Assembly: GCA_947496865.1 (NCBI GenBank) | Contig: CANMEE010000001.1 | Coordinates: 1,231,501 to 1,295,500, forward strand | Source of the DNA: an uncultured Sphingomonadaceae bacterium | GTDB lineage: Bacteria > Pseudomonadota > Alphaproteobacteria > Sphingomonadales > Sphingomonadaceae | Length of the DNA: 64,000 nucleotides | Direction: 5' to 3' | Shown here: piece by piece, positions 1 to 8,850 of the stretch | Layout of the letters: each line of letters starts with the position of its first letter | How positions within the stretch are numbered: position 1 is the first letter of the stretch | Position numbers and translations under genes: made by a program | The notes under the pieces: model-generated | Databases searched by the model: none | Seen by the model: the letters and a program-made list of their open reading frames with translations, nothing else | What the model was told of the DNA's origin: nothing

Positions 1-91
1 GCAGGCTGGGGATGCTTGAGGTTAAGAAATTCTCGAAAAAATTCAGGTCGCGGGATTTCTTAGGGTTGTCGAATCTGATTTATCACACTAT

Positions 92-107
92 TGTTCAAAA
101 TTGAACA
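92..107. promoter_or_regulatory. Palindromic operator candidate upstream of the EPS regulator
   Basis: A perfect inverted repeat, TGTTCAA-aa-TTGAACA, lies about 110 bases before the start of the MarR-like regulator gene. It is the kind of twofold-symmetric site bound by winged-helix dimers. That this regulator binds it is inference. No clear -35/-10 pair could be assigned around it. Confidence 0.4.
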
Positions 108-214
108 GACCGTAATTGTTGCCACCAAGTGGCCGCTTTTAAATCCGCAGCAGTCGCTATCCGCCTTTCTTCCCGCTGCATATGAGGTATTCTTTATTAC
201 AATTGAGGCCGCCG

Positions 215-580
215 ATGACCGATTCAAGCCGTAAACCCTCGGATGATGTCCGGTTTCGGGTTCTCAGGCTGCTTGAGGAAAACCCCGACATGAGTCAACG
301 CGATCTGGCCGAAGCTGTTGGCATCGGCCTGGGGAGCGCGAACTATTGTCTGAAAGCATTGATCAATAAAGGTTTTATCAAGTTGGGTAATTTTTCCGAG
401 TCAAGCAACAAGCGGGGATATGCCTATGTTCTGACGCCAAAAGGCCTGTCCGAAAAGACAGTTCTTGCTGGTAGGTTCCTGAAGCGGAAAATAGCAGAAT
501 ATGAAGACCTGAAGATAGAAGTAGAGGCTTTGCAGGCTGAGCTAGATCAGGAAAATGATCAAGAATTAGGAAGGACCTAA
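215..580 (+). CDS. MarR-family EPS-associated transcriptional regulator
   Basis: A small winged-helix DNA-binding protein of 121 residues if translated from the ATG at 215; an upstream ATG at 182 would add 11 residues that look non-homologous. The helix-turn-helix covers roughly residues 15-55 ([20 protein letters not shown] followed by a recognition helix), then a wing with LTPKGLSEK. The C-terminal third is charged and helical (about residues 80-115), probably a dimerising coiled coil. Proteins of this shape are known as EPS-associated MarR-family regulators and typically stand first in polysaccharide clusters, as here. The stop is two bases before the wecB start, so it is probably co-transcribed with the biosynthetic genes. 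A perfect palindrome at 92-107 is a possible target. Confidence 0.8.
   Translation: MTDSSRKPSDDVRFRVLRLLEENPDMSQRDLAEAVGIGLGSANYCLKALINKGFIKLGNFSESSNKRGYAYVLTPKGLSEKTVLAGRFLKRKIAEYEDLKIEVEALQAELDQENDQELGRT
568..575 (+). promoter_or_regulatory. Ribosome binding site fixing a TTG start for wecB
   Basis: AGGAAGGA lies seven bases upstream of a TTG at 583. It supports TTG as the start of the epimerase gene, because the next residues ([13 protein letters not shown]) are exactly the expected N-terminus of the family. Confidence 0.7.
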
Positions 581-582
581 GT

Positions 583-1734
583 TTGTTTCGAGTTTTGTTT
601 GTTTTCGGCACGCGACCAGAAGCGATTAAAATGGCACCTGTCATTAAGGCGCTTAAAAAGACTTCTGACATAGAAGTGCTCGTTTGCGTAACCGGGCAGC
701 ATCGAGAGATGCTGGACCAGGTCTTGCAATTATTTTCAATTGTACCGGAATATGATCTCAATATCATGAAGCCGGGTCAGGGCCTGACCGAGATTACGAC
801 AGGTATTCTTTCTGGTTTGAAACCGATTCTAGAGGAAGCTGCTCCCAATTTGGTGCTTGTACATGGTGATACCTCTACAACCCTCACAACATCGCTGGCG
901 TCTTATTATCAGCGTATTCCGGTGGCGCATATTGAGGCGGGCCTGAGAACAGGCAATATCTATTCTCCTTGGCCTGAAGAGATTAATCGACGGGTTGCGG
1001 GGACTATCTCATGTTTACACTTCGCACCGACTAAAGGCTCCAGGCAGAATCTGTTGGCTGAAGGGGTCAATGAAAACGCCATCTATGTTACCGGTAACAC
1101 TGTTATAGATGCGCTTCTTGATGTGGTTCAGATGCTTGAGAAAGATGTCGATCAAAGCACAGCATTTGATGCGAGCTTTGATCTTGATCCTGCAAAACGC
1201 ATTATCCTCGTGACCGGTCACCGTCGCGAGAGTTTTGGGGATGGGTTCGAGCGTATTTGTACAGCACTTGCTGATCTCTCTGCGCGCCCGGATGTTCAGA
1301 TCGTCTATCCAGTTCACCTTAATCCCAATGTCAAAGGCCCCGTGCAAGAAAGTTTGGGCAGTTTGCCCAACGTTCATCTTATCTCACCGCAGGATTACCT
1401 TCCGTTCGTACATTTGATGCGCAGGGCAGAAATTATCTTGACGGATTCCGGTGGCGTACAAGAGGAAGCCCCCTCGCTTGGTAAGCCGGTTCTCGTAATG
1501 CGTGATACGACCGAGCGACCTGAAGCAGTTGACGCGGGGACTGTGAAACTGGTTGGAACTGACGTTGACCTTATCAAACAGGAAGTCACAAGACTTCTGG
1601 ACGACGAAGGCGCTTACGAACAAATGTCTCGGTCGCACAATCCCTACGGTGATGGGACGGCCGCACAGAAAATTGCATCAATCATTCAGCAATTTGCTGC
1701 TGAGAATGTACGACAGGAAGTCGCTGTTCAATGA
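583..1734 (+). CDS. wecB: UDP-N-acetylglucosamine 2-epimerase (non-hydrolysing)
   Basis: Interconverts UDP-GlcNAc and UDP-ManNAc in the cytoplasm, the first step towards UDP-ManNAcA. The 383-residue length is normal for the non-hydrolysing family. Visible hallmarks are FGTRPEAIK (8-16), HGDTST with the Asp at 96, the HIEAGLR segment (116-122), PEEINRR (131-137), GHRRESFG (212-219) and [15 protein letters not shown] (286-300), which together form the two Rossmann-like halves with UDP in the cleft. The start is a TTG with a strong ribosome-binding site. Its last four bases overlap wecC (ATGA), so translation is probably coupled. WecB next to WecC implies N-acetylmannosaminuronic acid in the polysaccharide. 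Confidence 0.96.
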   Translation: MFRVLFVFGTRPEAIKMAPVIKALKKTSDIEVLVCVTGQHREMLDQVLQLFSIVPEYDLNIMKPGQGLTEITTGILSGLKPILEEAAPNLVLVHGDTSTTLTTSLASYYQRIPVAHIEAGLRTGNIYSPWPEEINRRVAGTISCLHFAPTKGSRQNLLAEGVNENAIYVTGNTVIDALLDVVQMLEKDVDQSTAFDASFDLDPAKRIILVTGHRRESFGDGFERICTALADLSARPDVQIVYPVHLNPNVKGPVQESLGSLPNVHLISPQDYLPFVHLMRRAEIILTDSGGVQEEAPSLGKPVLVMRDTTERPEAVDAGTVKLVGTDVDLIKQEVTRLLDDEGAYEQMSRSHNPYGDGTAAQKIASIIQQFAAENVRQEVAVQ

Positions 1735-3002
1735 GTAAGAAGAAATTTCGTCGCATTTCGGTTATTGGGCTTGGCTATATCGGCCTTCCTACAGCAGCGA
1801 TGTTCGCCTCCCGCAAAATTGAGGTCGTTGGAGTGGATGTCAATCCTGACGCTGTGTCTACAATCAATGAAGGGCGAATTCATATCGTGGAACCGGATCT
1901 TGATATGGTCGTTGGAGCGGCTGTGAAAGAAGGCTATCTCCGCGCCGTCATCATCCCAGAGCCGGCAGAAGCTTTCTTGATCGCTGTTCCGACCCCCTTC
2001 CAAGGAGACGATCACGAGCCAGATTTGAGTTATGTAAAGGCAGCCTCCCGGGCGATTGCTCCCGTTCTGAAAGCGGGCAATCTGGTGATTTTGGAATCCA
2101 CTTCACCTGTTGGGGCAACCGAGGCAATGGCCGATTGGTTAGCAGAAGCACGGCCCGATCTCTCCTTCCCGCAACAGGAGGGTGCGGCTTCAGATATCCG
2201 GATAGCCCATTGTCCAGAGCGCGTATTGCCGGGCAAAGTAATGCAGGAGCTTATCACCAACGATCGAGTTATAGGCGGGATGACATCTGTCTGTTCTGAG
2301 CGGGCTGTGGCGTTGTATCGTACGTTTGTCACCGGGGATTGCGTGGTGGCATCCGGGCCACGGGTTGCCGAAATGGCAAAGCTGACGGAGAATAGTTTTC
2401 GCGATGTGAACATCGCTTTCGCCAACGAGCTGTCGATGATCTGTAGTGAGCTCCAAATCGATGTCTGGGAGCTCATCCAGTTGGCCAATCGCCATCCGCG
2501 AGTCCAAGTCTTGCAACCTGGACCGGGCGTTGGAGGGCATTGCATTGCCGTTGATCCATGGTTCATCGTGAGTTCTGCGCCTGATAGTTCCAAATTAATA
2601 AAGACCGCTCGCATTGTGAACGATCTAAAACCGCATTGGGTGCTCAACAAATTTGACCAAATGCTGGCCGATCTTTTGCAAAGTGAACCAAGCCGGACTG
2701 CGCGAGACGTGACTGTGGCCTGCTATGGCGTCGCATTCAAGCCAGATATCGATGACCTAAGGGAAAGCCCTGCACTCAACATCGTATCCATTCTTGCCGG
2801 AAGATTTCCAGGCAAATTGCTGGTCGTTGAACCCAATCTCGAAGATCAAGATCAACCTGCGATTGGCCATGCAAATTTTACCGATTTGAAGAGCGCTTAC
2901 GCCAAGGCGGATATTCATCTTATGCTTGTCGATCATCGGGAATTTTTGGCAACAGAACCGCCTGCAGGCAGAATTTTAGATACTCGAGGCGTTTGGGCTT
3001 GA
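1731..3002 (+). CDS. wecC: UDP-N-acetyl-D-mannosamine dehydrogenase
   Basis: Oxidises UDP-ManNAc to UDP-ManNAcA with two NAD+. At 423 residues it has the normal three-domain layout of the UDP-sugar dehydrogenases: an N-terminal Rossmann fold with [10 protein letters not shown] (13-22), a central dimerisation helix region containing the [15 protein letters not shown] stretch (219-233), the active-site [11 protein letters not shown] with catalytic Cys271, and a C-terminal UDP-binding domain beginning near [15 protein letters not shown] (333-347). The ATG overlaps the wecB stop by four bases. WecC rather than a UDP-glucose dehydrogenase is chosen from the partner gene and from the [10 protein letters not shown] signature. 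The product would supply a uronic acid that the later AsnB-like protein could amidate. Confidence 0.94.
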   Translation: MSKKKFRRISVIGLGYIGLPTAAMFASRKIEVVGVDVNPDAVSTINEGRIHIVEPDLDMVVGAAVKEGYLRAVIIPEPAEAFLIAVPTPFQGDDHEPDLSYVKAASRAIAPVLKAGNLVILESTSPVGATEAMADWLAEARPDLSFPQQEGAASDIRIAHCPERVLPGKVMQELITNDRVIGGMTSVCSERAVALYRTFVTGDCVVASGPRVAEMAKLTENSFRDVNIAFANELSMICSELQIDVWELIQLANRHPRVQVLQPGPGVGGHCIAVDPWFIVSSAPDSSKLIKTARIVNDLKPHWVLNKFDQMLADLLQSEPSRTARDVTVACYGVAFKPDIDDLRESPALNIVSILAGRFPGKLLVVEPNLEDQDQPAIGHANFTDLKSAYAKADIHLMLVDHREFLATEPPAGRILDTRGVWA

Positions 3003-3041
3003 CCCGAGCAACTCTTTCTCACCAAATATAGGAACATCGCA

Positions 3042-4040
3042 ATGTTGGAAAACAGTACTATCCTTATAACCGGCGGCACAGGGTCATTCGGCAACGCCTT
3101 TGTACCCATGACACTTGCAAAGTATAATCCAAAAAAAGTGATAATTCTGTCTCGCGACGAAATGAAGCAATGGGACATGGCCAAAAAGTTCGAAAATGAT
3201 CCAAGGGTTCGGTTTTTTATAGGAGATGTAAGAGATCGCGACAGGTTATATCGCGCCCTTGATGGTGTCGATTATGTCGTCCATGCAGCTGCAACAAAGA
3301 TTGTTCCGACCGCCGAGTATAATCCCTTTGAATGCGTGAAAACCAACATTCATGGCGCAATGAATTTAATCGATGCCTGCATTGACAAGGGGGTAAAGAA
3401 AGTAGTCGCTCTATCGACGGATAAGGCATCGAGCCCCGTCAACTTATACGGAGCCACTAAGCTGGCATCAGACAAGTTGTTTGTTTCTGGCAATGCATAT
3501 TCTGGAGAGCATGGTACGACTTTTTCGGTGGTACGATACGGAAACGTTATGGGGTCACGTGGCTCAGTCATTCCGTTTTTTATGTCGATCCGAAATGGCG
3601 GTGTATTACCAATCACCGATCCGCGGATGACCAGATTTATGATTTCTCTCGAGCAAGGAGTGGAATTGGTTTGGCATGCCTTTGAAGATATGGTCGGTGG
3701 AGAAATCTACGTCAAAAAAATTCCTTCCATGAGAGTTCCCGAAATTGCAACGGTCGTCGCTCCAGAGGCAAAACAGGATGTGGTTGGTATCCGGCCAGGT
3801 GAAAAACTACATGAACAAATGATCGGGGTGGAAGATGCGCCTTTCACATTTGAATATGAAGAGCACTTCAAGATTTTGCCGTCCATCAACAATTGGAACA
3901 CCTCACGGGAACGGATTAAGAACGGCACGCCAGTCGACGAAAACTTCACATATTCAAGTGACAATAACGATGAATGGATGAGTTCAGAGCAACTTCAAAA
4001 CTGGATCGATTCCAACGAACACAAGATTGGGGCTATCTAA
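3042..4040 (+). CDS. pseB: UDP-N-acetylglucosamine 4,6-dehydratase (inverting), PseB
   Basis: First enzyme of pseudaminic acid synthesis: converts UDP-GlcNAc to UDP-2-acetamido-2,6-dideoxy-beta-L-arabino-hexos-4-ulose, with C5 inversion, in the cytoplasm. The 332-residue protein is a soluble extended SDR. It carries the NADP-binding GGTGSFG (11-17), the SRDEMKQ segment typical of PseB/FlaA1, and catalytic Asp127, Lys128, Tyr136 and Lys140 in STDKASSPVNLYGATK. It lacks the N-terminal membrane domain of the WbpM type, which fits PseB. The next gene is the expected aminotransferase, overlapping by one base (TAATG). Confidence is high from motif and context. Confidence 0.95.
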   Translation: MLENSTILITGGTGSFGNAFVPMTLAKYNPKKVIILSRDEMKQWDMAKKFENDPRVRFFIGDVRDRDRLYRALDGVDYVVHAAATKIVPTAEYNPFECVKTNIHGAMNLIDACIDKGVKKVVALSTDKASSPVNLYGATKLASDKLFVSGNAYSGEHGTTFSVVRYGNVMGSRGSVIPFFMSIRNGGVLPITDPRMTRFMISLEQGVELVWHAFEDMVGGEIYVKKIPSMRVPEIATVVAPEAKQDVVGIRPGEKLHEQMIGVEDAPFTFEYEEHFKILPSINNWNTSRERIKNGTPVDENFTYSSDNNDEWMSSEQLQNWIDSNEHKIGAI

Positions 4041-5188
4041 TGATCCCGTATGGCAGACAGGACATCCAACAAGAGGATATCGATGCTGTTGTCGAGGTCT
4101 TGCAGTCTGACTTTTTGACTCAAGGGCCAACCATTCCAGCATTTGAGGAAGGCGTGGCTCAATTTGTCGGGGCTGAACGGGGCGTCGCGGTTAACAGCGC
4201 AACATCTGCCTTGCATATTGCTTGCTTGGCATTGGACCTTGGGCCTGGAGATATTTTGTGGACCAGCCCGGTCACCTTTGTCGCTTCGGCAAATTGTGGG
4301 GTGTATTGCGGGGCGAATGTAGATTTCGTGGATATTGATCCTGAAACTTATAATATGTGTCCGCAGAAATTGAAGGAAAAGTTAGAGCGTGCCGCAAAGG
4401 ATGGCGCTCTGCCAAAAGTTATCATTCCGGTTCATTTGTGCGGCCGCTCCTGCAATATGGAGGCTATAGGAGCGCTCGCTAAGCGCTTCGGCGTAAGCGT
4501 GATAGAAGACGCGAGTCACGCGATAGGCGGCAAGTACAAAGGACTGCCCGTAGGATCCTGCGCCTATTCGGATATTACCGTTTTTAGTTTTCATCCGGTG
4601 AAAATAATGACGACTGCAGAGGGTGGCATGGCGATGACGAACAGCTCTGCCCTAGCCAAGCGTATGGAGCTCCTGCGCAGCCACGGTATAACGCGTGATA
4701 CGGATTTAATGACACACGCACCTGATGGCCCCTGGTACTATCAGCAGCTTGCACTGGGGTGGAACTACCGGATTACCGACATCCAGGCGGCACTGGGTTT
4801 GGTACAACTAAAACGCGTAGATAAGGCCGTTGAAAAACGGAATGCTATTGCAGATCAATATGACCAGGCATTTGCAACAGCGGCGCTCTCAGTGCCGAGG
4901 CGAGGCAGCGAGTGCTATTCGGCCTTTCATTTATATGTGATTCAACTGAGGGAGCCAGCGGTACATAAGGAGGTCTTCGAGAAATTGCGGGCGGCGGGTA
5001 TCGGTGTTAATTTGCATTATATTCCTGTCCATCTTCAACCTTTCTACCGCGATCTGGGGTTCAAGTCGGGAGATTTTCCGGCCGCAGAAGCATATTATGC
5101 ACGGGCCATTTCCTTACCACTCTTCCCTACCATTACCGAACATCAGCAATCCAAAGTGATCGAAGAAGTCTTGGCTTCTCTCGAATGA
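4040..5188 (+). CDS. pseC: UDP-4-amino-4,6-dideoxy-N-acetyl-beta-L-altrosamine transaminase, PseC
   Basis: PLP-dependent sugar aminotransferase of the DegT/DnrJ/EryC1/ArnB family that aminates C4 of the PseB product using glutamate. From the ATG at 4040 it has 382 residues; the one-base overlap with the pseB stop and the family-typical IPYGRQDIQQEDI start decide against the longer frame beginning at 3974. The PLP-binding region shows VIEDASHA with Asp157 and the Schiff-base Lys188 in SFHPVKIMTTAEGG. The 4-amino group it makes is the one later acylated. In this cluster a formyltransferase rather than a GNAT acetyltransferase is available for that step. Confidence 0.94.
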   Translation: MIPYGRQDIQQEDIDAVVEVLQSDFLTQGPTIPAFEEGVAQFVGAERGVAVNSATSALHIACLALDLGPGDILWTSPVTFVASANCGVYCGANVDFVDIDPETYNMCPQKLKEKLERAAKDGALPKVIIPVHLCGRSCNMEAIGALAKRFGVSVIEDASHAIGGKYKGLPVGSCAYSDITVFSFHPVKIMTTAEGGMAMTNSSALAKRMELLRSHGITRDTDLMTHAPDGPWYYQQLALGWNYRITDIQAALGLVQLKRVDKAVEKRNAIADQYDQAFATAALSVPRRGSECYSAFHLYVIQLREPAVHKEVFEKLRAAGIGVNLHYIPVHLQPFYRDLGFKSGDFPAAEAYYARAISLPLFPTITEHQQSKVIEEVLASLE

Positions 5189-6810
5189 CAAAGCCTCTGA
5201 TCATCATTCAGGCACGCACCAGTTCCAGCCGCCTTCCGGCCAAAGCGCTGATGATGTTCCGTGGCCAACCTCTGTCCATACTAGCCGCCAATCGTGCCGC
5301 AACGCGCGGACATGATGTTGTACTGGCTACTTCGGAGGGTCGAGATGATGACCTTCTTGCTTCAACAGCGAAAAATGCCGGTGTTCAAATTGTCCGTGGA
5401 TCGCTTGATGACGTTCTCGATCGGTTTTGCATTGCTTTGGGCAACTCCTCAGATGAGCGGATAGTTGTTCGTCTGACAGGCGATAATATCCTGCCTGACG
5501 GAGACTTGATTCAGGATGTTATAAGCGAGTTAGAAAAAACGGGATCAAGATACATCACAACGACAGATCCTGCATCCGGACTGCCTTACGGTTTGTCCGT
5601 GGAGGCTATGCGGGCCGGTGACCTGCGAGCAGCCCAAAGTCAGGCAAAAACGTCTTTCGAAAGAGAGCATGTCACTCCGTGGATAATTAATCAGTTCGGC
5701 AATTCCGCATTCACGAAATATTCTACGCTCGACCTAGGTCGGTTCCGGGTAACAATCGATAGCTTTGATGATCTTTTATCCATGCACCAAATTTTTCCGG
5801 AAACCGACCGACCTCAGGACGTGCCGTGGCGAGAAATCTTGGAACGGTTACCAAAGGGACGTTATCAACCAGGAGGCCATTTCAACGATGGTGACCTCGT
5901 GATGGGAACTGCACAATTAGGCATGCCCTATGGTATAAATCGAAACGGCGTGCCTGAACTCTCGGAAGGGCGCGAGATGATCCGTATTGCCATTGGAAAT
6001 GGCGTGCGTTGGCTGGATACGGCTCGGGCGTATGGTGATAGCGAAGCCGTTGTTGGCGCTGTTTTGAATACGGGTTGGCGAGAACGCTGCCGCGTGGTGA
6101 CCAAGCTGTCTACCATGAATGATTGGGAAGCAAGTGATTGTCCCAAAGGTGTAAGTGCTGCAGCCGAAGCAAGCCTTCTGTCATCCCTTAGAAATCTTGG
6201 CGGTGACCAGCTTGATACGGTGCTATTGCACAGATGGGATCATTGGCAAGCATGGGATGGGGCGATCGCTCGCAAATTGCAGAGCTGGCACGAAAACGGC
6301 TTGATACGGGCGTTGGGAGTGTCAGTACAATCCCCAGATGAGCTGACAAGTGCGTTGGAAGAGCCTTTCATCACGCATGTGCAACTGCCTTTAAACCTCA
6401 TGGATCAGCGTTGGGATGACCTCGTACCCAAAATCCGGGTAGCACGCTCGAAGCGAGGACTCATAGTCCACGCGCGTAGTGCGCTGTTGCAGGGGTTATT
6501 GTTAAGCGAAGACCCCGCTAAATGGCATCGCGCACACGTCTCGGATCCAAAGCCAATTTGCACATGGCTAAAGGACACTGCCATGCAATATAGCGACTCA
6601 AGTGTGTTGGGCCTTTGTCTTGGTTGGGTGCAGGCTTTGGACTGGGTGGATGGTGTTGTCGTGGGGATGGATAATCTAGGCCAGCTGGGCGAAAATTTGC
6701 GAATTTTTTCCAATCCGACATTATCAAATGAAGCATTGAATACCATACGAACGACTAGGCCAAAATTTTCAGAAGAGACACTGAATCCATCAATGTGGAG
6801 TTCCCAATGA
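5185..6810 (+). CDS. Fusion of SpsF/PseF-like cytidylyltransferase and aldo/keto reductase
   Basis: A 541-residue two-domain protein. Residues 1-225 match the SpsF-like nucleotidyltransferase group (IIIQARTSSSRLPAKAL at 6-22, VVRLTGDNILPD at 94-105), which in pseudaminic acid clusters is thought to activate the free sugar as its CMP form. No separate NeuA/PseF-type gene is present, so this domain is the only candidate. Residues 236-530 are an aldo/keto reductase (LVMGTAQLGMPYGINR) with the complete tetrad Asp278, Tyr283, Lys307 and His349, so the domain should be active. What it reduces is unknown; the standard pathway needs no such step. The gene overlaps pseC and the SDR gene by four bases on each side, placing it firmly inside the operon. 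Confidence 0.85.
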   Translation: MTKPLIIIQARTSSSRLPAKALMMFRGQPLSILAANRAATRGHDVVLATSEGRDDDLLASTAKNAGVQIVRGSLDDVLDRFCIALGNSSDERIVVRLTGDNILPDGDLIQDVISELEKTGSRYITTTDPASGLPYGLSVEAMRAGDLRAAQSQAKTSFEREHVTPWIINQFGNSAFTKYSTLDLGRFRVTIDSFDDLLSMHQIFPETDRPQDVPWREILERLPKGRYQPGGHFNDGDLVMGTAQLGMPYGINRNGVPELSEGREMIRIAIGNGVRWLDTARAYGDSEAVVGAVLNTGWRERCRVVTKLSTMNDWEASDCPKGVSAAAEASLLSSLRNLGGDQLDTVLLHRWDHWQAWDGAIARKLQSWHENGLIRALGVSVQSPDELTSALEEPFITHVQLPLNLMDQRWDDLVPKIRVARSKRGLIVHARSALLQGLLLSEDPAKWHRAHVSDPKPICTWLKDTAMQYSDSSVLGLCLGWVQALDWVDGVVVGMDNLGQLGENLRIFSNPTLSNEALNTIRTTRPKFSEETLNPSMWSSQ

Positions 6811-7601
6811 CAAACACACAATTTGATCTTTCTGGTCGCTTTGCCTTGGTCACAGGCGGCGCTGGCCATCTGGGTTTCGCGATGTGCCGCTCTCTCGGCC
6901 TCGCGGGCGCTCATGTTCTTGTGAACGCGCGAACGGCGAAATCTGCGGAGAGGTGCATTGAAGAACTAGCCAAGGCCGGTATTGCCGCAACACCGGCGAT
7001 CTTTGATGTGTGTGATGTCAATTCGATTTCGTCTTTCATAGAAGGGCGAAGAGATGCCTCGTTGCATGTTCTTGTCAATAACGCCTACGCGGGCATGGGA
7101 GGGACGGTTGAGACATCGACGGCCGATCAGTTCCGCACGGCATTTGAAATTGGCATGGTTGCAGTGCAAAACACCCTTCAAGCTTTTTTACCTGCATTGC
7201 GCACGGCCAAAGCGCAATCTGGTGATGCTTCGGTGATCAATATATCATCAATGTATGGATTGGTAAGCCCAAACTTGGGAGTTTACGATACTGCTGAGGG
7301 AAGTAATCCGCCCTTCTATGGCGCTGTAAAGGCGGCTGTTGCACAATATACGCGCTATGCCGCCTGTGAGTTCGGAAGAGAAGGAATACGGGTGAATGCG
7401 GTCGCCCCTGGACCATTTCCATCTCCGGATGTCCAGAAAAGGTCTCCTGAACTTGTCGGGCGACTTGTGGATCAGGTTCCGATGGGACGCATCGGACAGA
7501 CTTCAGAGATCGGTGGTCCAGTTACATTCCTAGCATCTCCGTCCGCATCTTTTGTAACAGGCACAGTGTTGAGCGTCGATGGCGGTTGGACCGCGTGGTA
7601 G
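6807..7601 (+). CDS. SDR family oxidoreductase in the pseudaminic acid cassette
   Basis: A classical short-chain dehydrogenase/reductase of 264 residues from the ATG at 6807, which overlaps the preceding stop (ATGA); a longer start at 6795 is less likely. It has the NAD(P)-binding TGGAGHLG (16-23), NNAYAG (91-96), catalytic Ser148, Tyr171 and Lys175, and a typical C-terminal substrate lid ending SVDGGWTAW. The classic PseB-C-H-G-I-F pathway has no SDR of this type, so it is probably a tailoring enzyme acting with the fused aldo/keto reductase. PtmA-like SDRs in Campylobacter nonulosonate loci are a possible parallel. The substrate cannot be read from sequence. Confidence 0.85.
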   Translation: MTNTQFDLSGRFALVTGGAGHLGFAMCRSLGLAGAHVLVNARTAKSAERCIEELAKAGIAATPAIFDVCDVNSISSFIEGRRDASLHVLVNNAYAGMGGTVETSTADQFRTAFEIGMVAVQNTLQAFLPALRTAKAQSGDASVINISSMYGLVSPNLGVYDTAEGSNPPFYGAVKAAVAQYTRYAACEFGREGIRVNAVAPGPFPSPDVQKRSPELVGRLVDQVPMGRIGQTSEIGGPVTFLASPSASFVTGTVLSVDGGWTAW

Positions 7602-7716
7602 GCCGCTGTCATATAGTAGCATTCCGTGCGACCGATTCTGCAAGAAACGATGGGCTTAATGGCTGCATGAATGTGGCCGAACACGATCACGGACCAGTGC
7701 CTCATGTGTTTGCAGG

Positions 7717-8850
7717 ATGGCCGTGTTGGTAGCCCCCACGTCAAAGACCATAGTTTTCCGATGCGATGCAGCTCTCTTTATGGGGAATGGGCACCTAGTG
7801 CGATGCCTGACACTCGCAAAGGCTTATGCGAACGTCGGATTCAAAAGCGCTTTTGTCTGCCGTAATTTTGATGGTCATTTGGGACATGTGATTAAAAAGG
7901 ATGGACATGATCTCTGGCTATTGCCGGAACCATCGACAAAAACGCTTGCTAGCATTGCTTCCGGTGGCAGCTATCGGCATTGGTTGGGAGCGGACTTCGA
8001 AAAAGATGCCGAGCAAACGAGAGCAATCATTGATAAGATTGGCGCCGCCCGGGTCGTCGTAGACCATTATGCTATTGATGAAAAATGGTCCAAACTTGCG
8101 GTTCCTAATGGCACTCCAGTTCTAGTGATCGATGATCTGGCTAATCGCAAACATGTATGCGACGTCCTGCTAGACCAAAACCTTGGTCGTCAGGCCAACG
8201 ACTATGACGGACTAGTGCCTGCCTCCAGCCTCCGGCTGATCGGCCCCAAATATTCGGTGTTAAAGCCAGAATTTGCTCGAAACCGGCAGGCAAGCTTAGC
8301 CCGACGGGCCGACCCTGAGCTGCACAATATTTTAGTATCTATGGGCGGAGTTGATGCTGATAACGTAACCGCTCAAGTTTTCGAAACGTTGAAGGATGTC
8401 ATGTTACCAAAAGGCACCAAAATTACTGCAGTGCTGGGGCCGTCAGCCCCACATCTGCATTCTGTTCAAACATTGGCCGAGACTATGCCTTACCCTTGCG
8501 GGGTGTTAAAGGACGTTACGGATATGGCGTCATTGATGGCTTCCTCCGATTTGGCTATTGGTGCCATGGGCGCAACATCGTGGGAACGGTGTTGCGTCGG
8601 ATTGCCAACATTGGCACTTTCTATTGCTGACAATCAACACGGCGCGGCACTTGCGCTTGAAGCGAGCGGAGCCGGTCTGCTACTGGGTAACTCAAATGAT
8701 CGGGAATGGACTGAAAAACTGAGATTTGGGATCGAAAAAGCTAAAGATCCAAGAATTTTAAGTTCCTGGTCAAAATGCGCGGCTACTGTTTGCGATGGTG
8801 CGGGAACAGAGCGCATTATAGCCAATCTTATGCCGGAGTTTTTCGAATGA
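7717..8850 (+). CDS. pseG: UDP-2,4-diacetamido-2,4,6-trideoxy-beta-L-altropyranose hydrolase, PseG
   Basis: Removes UDP from the diacylated altropyranose nucleotide, releasing the free sugar for PseI. The fold is the GT-B glycosyltransferase-like MurG group. Diagnostic segments are FRCDAALFMGNGHLVRC near the N-terminus (general GxGHxxRC motif), the VSMGGVDADNVT stretch in the middle and the AIGAMGATSWERCCVGLP region of the donor-binding C-terminal domain. The start is uncertain: ATG at 7717 is used here, but GCAGGA lies too close to it and fits a GTG at 7723 better, and homologous sequence begins only near residue 10. A 115-base gap without a gene separates it from the SDR. If the preceding step is formylation, its true substrate is the 4-formamido derivative. 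Confidence 0.9.
   Translation: MAVLVAPTSKTIVFRCDAALFMGNGHLVRCLTLAKAYANVGFKSAFVCRNFDGHLGHVIKKDGHDLWLLPEPSTKTLASIASGGSYRHWLGADFEKDAEQTRAIIDKIGAARVVVDHYAIDEKWSKLAVPNGTPVLVIDDLANRKHVCDVLLDQNLGRQANDYDGLVPASSLRLIGPKYSVLKPEFARNRQASLARRADPELHNILVSMGGVDADNVTAQVFETLKDVMLPKGTKITAVLGPSAPHLHSVQTLAETMPYPCGVLKDVTDMASLMASSDLAIGAMGATSWERCCVGLPTLALSIADNQHGAALALEASGAGLLLGNSNDREWTEKLRFGIEKAKDPRILSSWSKCAATVCDGAGTERIIANLMPEFFE

Noticed and set aside
2030..2650. 206-codon open frame on the minus strand inside wecC
   Set aside because: It is a shadow of the well-supported wecC gene and has no domain signature.
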